A model generated the notes under the pieces. That model was not told the origin of the DNA and did not search any database. It saw nothing but the letters and a program-made list of their open reading frames with translations. A program made the translations under genes and the position numbers. A stretch of DNA of 20,069 nucleotides from Bacteroidales bacterium UBA6366 (lineage in GTDB: Bacteria; Bacteroidota; Bacteroidia; Bacteroidales; UBA932). The DNA is taken from contig DJRG01000031.1 of NCBI GenBank assembly GCA_002438845.1, positions 1 through 20,069 on the forward strand. Direction: 5' to 3'. Positions 15,323-20,069 of this stretch are shown here, piece after piece (within the stretch, counting starts at the first letter, position 1; each line of letters starts with the position of its first letter).

Positions 15323-16561
15323 ATGCAAGAGAAAAACATAAGTTTCAATAATTTCGAACAGTGCATCAAATGTACGATCTGCACCGCTTACTGTCCTGTT
15401 GTCGCTGTCAATCCGCTCTACCCAGGACCTAAGCAGGCCGGACCTGACGGGGAGAGACTTCGTCTTAAGAACAAGTTTTTTTTCGACGAGAACCTGAAGT
15501 ACTGCATGAACTGCAAGCGTTGCGAGGTGGCTTGTCCTTCCGGGGTTAAGATCGCGGATCTCATCCATTCGGCCCGCCGTCGTTTCGGTACAGGCACTCC
15601 TGGGCTGCGTGACCGTCTTCTCGCAAGCACCGATTTCATGGGCAAGATGGCAAGGCCTTTCGCTCCAATCGTGAACTTCATGGTGGCTTCCAAGCCGGTC
15701 AAGGCTGTGATGGACGCCACTCTTCACATCGACTCACACAGAACATTCCCTAAGTACAGGGCGCATGGTTTCGAGTCTTGGTTCAAAAAAGAGGCGCAGG
15801 AGGCTCAGAAGGCATATTCAAAGCAGGTAGCATTTTTCCATGGATGTTCGACTGAATTCCAGCAGCCGGAAGTCGGCAAGGCCTTTGTGACGGTGATGAA
15901 CGCCGTCGGCTATGGAGTTCAGCTCATGGACGAGAAGTGCTGCGGCGTGGCGATGATCTCCAACGGAATGTGGAGCGGGGCAACAAAGCACGCCAAACAC
16001 AATGTCGCTGTCTTTGAGAAGGTTGTGGCGGGCGGACTGCCGATAGTGGCGACCTCCTCAACCTGCGTCTTCACGATGAGGGATGAATATCCTGACGTGC
16101 TTTCTGTGGATAATTCCGCCGTGCGTGACAGCATAACCCTTGTGGAGAAGTTTCTGTTTGAGTTGATTGACTCCGGCAAGATCAAACTGGTGTTCAAGGA
16201 TGACTACCGCGCGAGGATAGCCTATCATATTCCTTGCCATGTGGAGAAACTCGGATGGAGCATATTCACTAAGGCTCTTATGAATATGATTCCGGGAGTG
16301 ACGTTCACTGTCTTGGACAGCGGCTGCTGCGGCATCGCTGGCACCTACGGCTTCAAGAAAGAGAACTACAAGTACTCTCAGGAAATCGGACGTCCTGTCT
16401 TCGAGCAGATCAAGGCTGCCGCTCCTGATTTCGTCTGCAGCGAGTGCGAGACCTGCAAGTGGCAGATCGAGATGTCCACGGAGTACAAGGTTAAGAACCC
16501 GATCTTGATTCTCGCTGAAGCCCTTGATCTTGAGGCTACCTCCAAGGCAAACTCACGTTAG
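15323..16561 (+). CDS. glpC: anaerobic glycerol-3-phosphate dehydrogenase subunit C
   Basis: A 412-residue iron-sulfur subunit that links GlpAB to the membrane quinone pool. Two 4Fe-4S motifs at the N-terminus: C14, C17, C20, C24 (CIKCTICTAYC) and C61, C64, C67, C71 (CMNCKRCEVAC). Two CCG (DUF3483/heterodisulfide-reductase-like) domains follow: FHGCSTEF with EKCCGVAM, and HIPCHVEKLG with DSGCCGIAGTYGF. A last pair of cysteines lies in CSECETCKWQIE. Length matches the family. It starts 31 nt after glpB and is the last gene of the long plus-strand run, convergent with rnpB. Confidence 0.95.
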   Translation: MQEKNISFNNFEQCIKCTICTAYCPVVAVNPLYPGPKQAGPDGERLRLKNKFFFDENLKYCMNCKRCEVACPSGVKIADLIHSARRRFGTGTPGLRDRLLASTDFMGKMARPFAPIVNFMVASKPVKAVMDATLHIDSHRTFPKYRAHGFESWFKKEAQEAQKAYSKQVAFFHGCSTEFQQPEVGKAFVTVMNAVGYGVQLMDEKCCGVAMISNGMWSGATKHAKHNVAVFEKVVAGGLPIVATSSTCVFTMRDEYPDVLSVDNSAVRDSITLVEKFLFELIDSGKIKLVFKDDYRARIAYHIPCHVEKLGWSIFTKALMNMIPGVTFTVLDSGCCGIAGTYGFKKENYKYSQEIGRPVFEQIKAAAPDFVCSECETCKWQIEMSTEYKVKNPILILAEALDLEATSKANSR

Positions 16562-16569
16562 AGGACTTA

Positions 16570-16679
16570 TAGTGGAGCGTAAGTGCTTTATTTATAATTA
16601 ACAAAGCAATGTCCTTCAGCCAATTTTGGCTGAAGGACATTGCTTTAATCGCTTATTGTCAGATAGTTATGCTCCACTA
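16570..16679. repeat. nested palindrome between glpC and rnpB
   Basis: Outer inverted repeat TAGTGGAGCRTAA (16570-16582 against 16667-16679, one mismatch) encloses an inner perfect palindrome with 21-bp arms (16603-16623 and 16626-16646) and a 2-nt loop. The inner hairpin could stop transcription from glpC, though only three Ts follow the stem. The outer arms and the A/T-rich spacers are not needed for a terminator and look like the ends of a small palindromic mobile element. No clear target duplication is seen. Confidence 0.75.
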
Positions 16680-16683
16680 AAAA

Positions 16684-17164
16684 GGTGGGGCCGTAAGCCG
16701 GTTTCTGTTTTTGAATCTGCCATTTATCTTCGCAACCTACCCCCTGGCATCGGGCGGGCAGCCCTCATCTGCCAGTATATTTGGTCTTGCAGGCCCTGAC
16801 ATCGTACCCGGATGGCGTCACCGACACCCGTCGTGAGCTCTTGCCTCACGTTTTCACCCTTACCTGTGGCCAGGCGGTTGTTTTCTGTTACGTCTGTCAT
16901 AAGATTACTCCCATCTGAGCTTTCCTCAGCAGGGTGCCCTGTCCTGTCCGGACTTTCCTCACCCGGAGCTGAAGTAACCGCCAAAAAATAACTTGCATCA
17001 TCTTAGGCAATCTTTTTGGTCTATATTCCTTTTCTCATCAGTCATGTGCCACCGGCACACTCCTTCTTCAAAAAGGAATCTATCCTCAAAAATCTTTGCC
17101 AAATCTGCGGCAACTTATCTTTTGCCGCTTACTTAAGCTCCGCAGCGCGGCAGATCGTCCCACC
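16684..17164 (-). ncRNA. rnpB: RNase P RNA, bacterial type A, with enlarged P3 domain
   Basis: Catalytic RNA that matures the 5' ends of tRNAs. On the minus strand the conserved elements come in order: GAGGAAAGTCCGG, ACAGAAAACAACCGCC, GGTAAGGGTGAAAA, GCAAGAGCTCAC, ATGAGGGCTGCCCGCCCG, and AACAGAAACCGGCTTAC near the 3' end. The 3' terminus CCCACC followed by five Ts (16678-16689) is complementary over 12 nt to 17159-17170, giving a P1 helix and placing the 5' end near 17164. A TAnnTTTG box lies just upstream. The resulting length, about 481 nt, is longer than the usual 350-400 nt; the excess lies in one long hairpin at the P3 position (16964-17142). If P1 is wrongly assigned, the 5' end would be nearer 16990, but then P1 and P2 are missing. 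Confidence 0.92.
16964..17142 (-). other. extended P3 hairpin domain of RNase P RNA
   Basis: Two 33-nt arms, 17110-17142 and 16964-16996, pair without gaps at 28 positions plus one G-U. Pairing continues inward through GGCAA/TTGCC and TTTTTG/CAAAAA blocks and a 9-bp stem (17071-17079 with 17025-17033) to an apical hairpin at 17045-17059. The arms start immediately before the conserved GAGGAAAGTCCGG block, where P3 should be. Confidence 0.75.
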
Positions 17165-17175
17165 TTTTTATCTTA

Positions 17176-17183
17176 CAAAAATA
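17176..17183 (-). promoter_or_regulatory. candidate -7 box of rnpB
   Basis: Reads TATTTTTG on the minus strand, matching TAnnTTTG, 11 nt before the proposed P1 5' strand. Its position supports an RNA 5' end near 17164-17170. No clear -33 element. Confidence 0.5.
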
Positions 17184-17208
17184 CGAAAAAAACTTCATAT
17201 TCCGTCGT

Positions 17209-17338
17209 TCAGTCGCTAAGACTCTTCCGTCAGTCGCTAAACCTTGCCCGTTGGTCGCTGAGCCTGTCGAAGCGTACCGATTCTACGATTGTAGTCGCTT
17301 CGACAAGCTCAGCGACCGATAGAAGAGGCTCAGCGACC
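17209..17338. repeat. REP-like repeat cluster between rnpB and pyrG
   Basis: A forward copy at 17253-17278 (one inserted base) and a reverse copy at 17293-17317, 14 nt apart, plus a partial reverse copy at 17326-17338 and two half-sites CAGTCGCTAA near 17210 and 17231. This fills most of the 270-nt gap between the rnpB 5' end and pyrG; the remainder holds the two candidate promoters. Confidence 0.82.
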
Positions 17339-17400
17339 GCTTCTCCGTCCGCTGAAAAGCATTTAATAAACAAAAATTTTCTGTAATCACATTTTTGACA

Positions 17401-17408
17401 TAAATTTG
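17401..17408 (+). promoter_or_regulatory. candidate -7 box of pyrG
   Basis: TAAATTTG matches TAnnTTTG exactly, 26 nt before the pyrG ATG, in an A/T-rich stretch just after the repeat cluster. No convincing -33 element. Confidence 0.5.
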
Positions 17409-17434
17409 TAGTCCAGTAAAGAGCAGAAAAGAAT

Positions 17435-19048
17435 ATGAGTACAAAGTATGTTTTCGTTACTGGCGGTGTCGCTTCGTCCCTTGGAAAGGGCATCATTGCC
17501 GCATCGTTGGCCAAGCTTCTTCAGGCCAGAGGACTTAGGGTCACCATCCAGAAATTCGATCCCTACATCAACATCGATCCTGGCACGCTTAATCCCTACG
17601 AGCACGGAGAGTGCTACGTGACGGACGACGGCGCTGAGACCGACCTGGATCTCGGTCACTATGAGAGGTTTCTGGGCGTGCACATGTCCAAGGCCAACAA
17701 CGTGACGACCGGCAAGATCTACTGGACTGTCATCAACAAGGAGAGGGAGGGAGCCTATCTTGGCAAGACCGTACAGATTGTACCTCATATCACAGACGAG
17801 ATCAAACGCAGGATGCTGCTCCTCGGCAAGACCGGCAAATATGACGTGATTGTCACGGAAGTCGGTGGTACGGTGGGAGATATGGAATCCCAGCCGTTTG
17901 TGGAGGCCATACGCCAGCTCCAGTGGGAACTTCCTGACGAGGATCTCATCAGCATCCACCTGACTCTGGTGCCTTATCTGAGGGCTGCGAAGGAACTCAA
18001 GACGAAGCCTACCCAGCACTCGGTTCAGATGCTTCAGCAGGCCGGTGTCCATCCGGACATCATAGTCTGCCGCACGGAGATGGAACTGACTCCGGAACTG
18101 AGGCGTAAGGTCGCTCTTTTCTGCAACGTCAAGCCAGGTCACGTCATCCAGTCAATCGACGCTCCGTCAATCTATCAGGTCCCTCTGAATATGGAGGACG
18201 AGCACCTTGATGAAATGGTACTGAATCATTTCGGAATATCCGCTCCGGAACCTGACTTCACGAATCTGAAGTCGTTCCTTGACAGACTCTATAACCCTAA
18301 GCATCAGGTTGATATAGCCCTTGTCGGAAAATATGTCGAACTTCAGGACGCCTACAAATCCATCCTTGAGTCGTTCGTCCACGCCGGTGCCGCCAACGAG
18401 TGCAAGGTGAACGTCCACACGGTTCAGAGCGAGCATCTTGACAGCTCCAACCTGGAGGAAAAGATCGGAAGTATGGATGGTATCCTCGTCGCGCCTGGAT
18501 TCGGTGAGAGGGGACTGGAAGGCAAGATTCTTGCAATAAGATACGCCCGCGAGCACAATGTGCCATTCTTCGGAATATGTCTGGGAATGCAGATGTGCGT
18601 GGTTGAGTTTGCCAGAGATGTGCTTGGAATCAAGGATGCCATCTCAGCGGAAGTCAATCCGAACGCCGCCAACCCGGTCATCGACCTGATGGAGGAGCAG
18701 AAGAGCACAACGATCAAGGGCGGGACAATGAGGCTTGGAGCGTACGACTGCAAACTGGACGAGAACTCGTTGGCTTACAGGATTTACGGCAGTGAGATGA
18801 TCTCGGAAAGGCACCGTCACCGCTATGAGTTCAACAACGCTTACCTTGAAAGGATGGAGGCCGCTGGACTGAAGGCCACGGGAAAGAATCCCGACACCGG
18901 CCTGGTGGAGATCGTCGAGATCCCGACGCATCCGTTCTTCATCGGAGTGCAGTTCCATCCTGAGCTCAAGAGCACGCCTGAGAAGCCTCAGCCGATCTTC
19001 GTGAAGTTCGTGGAGGCGGCGATGGCTTACAGGGAAAAGAAAAAGTAG
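17435..19048 (+). CDS. pyrG: CTP synthase
   Basis: A 537-residue cytoplasmic enzyme that aminates UTP to CTP with ATP and glutamine. N-terminal synthetase domain: GGVASSLGKG P-loop at residues 10-19, KFDPYINIDPGTLNPYEHGE, ETDLDLGHYERF and the TEVGGTVGDMES segment. C-terminal class I glutamine amidotransferase domain with the triad C382 (GICLGMQ), H508 and E510 (QFHPE). Length matches the family exactly. Transcribed divergently from rnpB, with a good -7 box 26 nt upstream. The following gene may be read through from it. Confidence 0.97.
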   Translation: MSTKYVFVTGGVASSLGKGIIAASLAKLLQARGLRVTIQKFDPYINIDPGTLNPYEHGECYVTDDGAETDLDLGHYERFLGVHMSKANNVTTGKIYWTVINKEREGAYLGKTVQIVPHITDEIKRRMLLLGKTGKYDVIVTEVGGTVGDMESQPFVEAIRQLQWELPDEDLISIHLTLVPYLRAAKELKTKPTQHSVQMLQQAGVHPDIIVCRTEMELTPELRRKVALFCNVKPGHVIQSIDAPSIYQVPLNMEDEHLDEMVLNHFGISAPEPDFTNLKSFLDRLYNPKHQVDIALVGKYVELQDAYKSILESFVHAGAANECKVNVHTVQSEHLDSSNLEEKIGSMDGILVAPGFGERGLEGKILAIRYAREHNVPFFGICLGMQMCVVEFARDVLGIKDAISAEVNPNAANPVIDLMEEQKSTTIKGGTMRLGAYDCKLDENSLAYRIYGSEMISERHRHRYEFNNAYLERMEAAGLKATGKNPDTGLVEIVEIPTHPFFIGVQFHPELKSTPEKPQPIFVKFVEAAMAYREKKK

Positions 19049-19064
19049 TTTATGAAGACGACCC

Positions 19065-19155
19065 CGAAGAATAGAAACTTGGAGCGAAGCGACCAAAGGG
19101 GTTTCGGGGAATCCTTTCCCCGTGCCCCTCAGGGGCTGTCACGAAGTGACTGGGG
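19065..19155. repeat. cluster of short hairpins between pyrG and the cyclotransferase
   Basis: Successive small palindromes: a GAGCGAAGCGACC half-repeat, GGGGAA/TTCCCC near 19107, GCCCCTCAGGGGC near 19131 and GTCACGAAGTGAC near 19138. They resemble intergenic palindromic elements seen in other Bacteroidales genomes. An ATG at 19052 reads through them in frame with the next gene, but that N-terminus would bury the signal peptide. Confidence 0.6.
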
Positions 19156-19162
19156 GTTGAAT

Positions 19163-19948
19163 ATGATGAATGCAATGAGACGATTCGTGAATATATTCAT
19201 AGAAACCGCATTGGCCGCGTTTGAGCTGCTTTCCGCTTCGTGCGCCGACGCCAAGGTGCGCCAGTACAAAGTTCAGGTTGTGAAGGAATATATTCATGAT
19301 GAGACTTCGTTCACACAGGGGCTTTTCTTCCTGAACGGGGAGATGATCGAGACCACAGGGCAATACGGTGAGTCCACTCTCCGCAAGGTGGATCTGGCGA
19401 CTGGAAAGGCCTTGAAAAGGTTCGATTTCGACAAAAAATATTTCCTCGAAGGCTCTGTGGAACTGAATGGCAACATATTTATTCTCACTTGGTTGAATAA
19501 GGTTGCCTTTATCTATGACGCTAAGACTCTGTCCTACAAATCGACTTGGAGTTATCCGCGTGAGGGGTGGGGTCTTACTACGGACGGGAAGAGCCTGATC
19601 GCGTCGGACGGCTCCGCTAAGCTGTACTTTATGGATGAACGGTTCAAGCAGCAGAAGGTGCTGACTGTCAAGATGAACGGGCGGCCTGTGCAGATGCTGA
19701 ACGAGTTGGAATGGATTGACGGGAAGATTTGGGCTAACGTCTATATGACTGACATGATTGTGATCATCAATCCTTCCGACGGGACGGTCGAGGGGGCGAT
19801 TGATTGCAGCGGGCTTTTGCCAAAGTCTTTGCGTGACGCCAATACGGACGTACTGAACGGAATCGCTTACAATCCCAGGGATGGTAAGATTTACCTTACC
19901 GGCAAGTGTTGGAAGCGGCTCTATGAGGTGCGTCTGGTAGAAAAATGA
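19163..19948 (+). CDS. glutaminyl-peptide cyclotransferase, exported
   Basis: A 261-residue member of the glutamine cyclotransferase family (PF05096), a five-bladed beta-propeller that converts N-terminal glutamine to pyroglutamate with release of ammonia. Family marks in order: TSFTQGLFFLNGEMIETTGQYG, STLRKVDLATG, FLEGSVELNGNIFILTW, EGWGLTTDGKSLIASDGS, LNELEWIDGKIWANVYMTD, and at the end LNGIAYNP and TGKCWKRLYEV. The N-terminus is a signal sequence ending LLSASC, so it is probably an envelope lipoprotein, though a Glu lies within the hydrophobic part. I start at ATG 19163 (19166 or 19175 also possible) because the longer reading from 19052 is repeat-derived. Confidence 0.88.
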   Translation: MMNAMRRFVNIFIETALAAFELLSASCADAKVRQYKVQVVKEYIHDETSFTQGLFFLNGEMIETTGQYGESTLRKVDLATGKALKRFDFDKKYFLEGSVELNGNIFILTWLNKVAFIYDAKTLSYKSTWSYPREGWGLTTDGKSLIASDGSAKLYFMDERFKQQKVLTVKMNGRPVQMLNELEWIDGKIWANVYMTDMIVIINPSDGTVEGAIDCSGLLPKSLRDANTDVLNGIAYNPRDGKIYLTGKCWKRLYEVRLVEK

Positions 19949-19949
19949 T

Positions 19950-20039
19950 GGTCGCTGAGCTTGTCGAAGCGACTGAACAGAAAGATGCAATCGCTGAACC
20001 TGCGGTGCACTGAGCTATCCGAAGTGTTGAAGCGACTGA
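19950..20039 (+). repeat. REP-like repeat, forward copy plus degenerate copies
   Basis: An intact forward copy at 19950-19974 directly after the cyclotransferase stop codon, then degenerate half-copies up to about 20039 (GCACTGAGCTATCCGAAGTG is recognisable). The remaining bases to the window end hold nothing I can identify. Confidence 0.75.
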
Positions 20040-20069
20040 TGAGTAAAAAATAACAGCGGGGGTACTGGG

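Noticed and set aside
16724..16984. 86-codon open frame on the minus strand
   Set aside because: It lies wholly within the conserved core of RNase P RNA.
16993..17164. Separate small RNA or riboswitch upstream of RNase P RNA
   Set aside because: The long hairpin's arms close exactly onto the RNase P core and the P1 strands pair across it, so it is more simply part of rnpB.
17209..17338. Possible CRISPR array
   Set aside because: The copies alternate in orientation, spacing is irregular and no cas genes are present, so a REP-like cluster fits better.
17387..18142. 251-codon open frame antisense to pyrG
   Set aside because: Shadow of the CTP synthase gene.

Overview
The window looks like a chromosomal segment of a Bacteroidota bacterium, most likely order Bacteroidales; the genus cannot be fixed from sequence alone. 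Reasons: the gene order nusB-yajC-ybbR-coaE-DUF5606, a DUF3276/PUR-alpha protein, a 330-residue type NusB, lipoproteins with relaxed lipoboxes, almost no Shine-Dalgarno sequences, and several TAnnTTTG boxes (the Bacteroidetes sigma-ABfr -7 element) at sensible distances from starts. No transposase, phage gene, CRISPR array or tRNA was found. Gene density is high and no gene is clearly broken.

Layout. (1) 1-142: inverted copies of a REP-like palindromic repeat. (2) 143-2522, minus strand: a purine salvage operon, mtaD-like MTA/SAH deaminase, purine nucleoside phosphorylase and a small membrane protein. (3) 2645-6021, minus strand: a three-gene exported cassette (Tat-signal Gfo/Idh/MocA oxidoreductase, DUF1080 lipoprotein, xylose-isomerase-like TIM-barrel lipoprotein) ending in a good intrinsic terminator; this resembles the oxidise/cleave/reduce logic of 3-keto-glycoside pathways, but acting outside the cytoplasm. 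(4) 6112-6545, minus strand: DUF3276 nucleic-acid-binding protein with its own terminator, divergent from (5). (5) 6632-16561, plus strand: a long co-directional run nusB, yajC, ybbR-like, coaE, DUF5606, rimO, an unknown lipoprotein, then glpA-glpB-glpC (anaerobic glycerol-3-phosphate dehydrogenase). Gaps are short or negative throughout. (6) 16570-17164: a nested palindrome, then the RNase P RNA gene on the minus strand. (7) 17209-17338: another REP-like doublet, between rnpB and the divergent pyrG. (8) 17435-19948, plus strand: pyrG (CTP synthase) and an exported glutaminyl cyclotransferase, separated by small hairpins. (9) 19950-20069: more REP-like sequence.

Most worth a second look: the RNase P RNA appears to carry a greatly enlarged P3 helical domain (about 179 nt, with 33-nt arms matching at 28 positions plus one G-U); the REP-like repeat occurs as inverted doublets (REPIN-like), one lying in frame inside glpB and adding about 30 residues; the exported sugar-oxidation cassette; and the nested palindrome between the convergent glpC and rnpB. 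I did not find a clear defence system or other wholly new multi-gene system.
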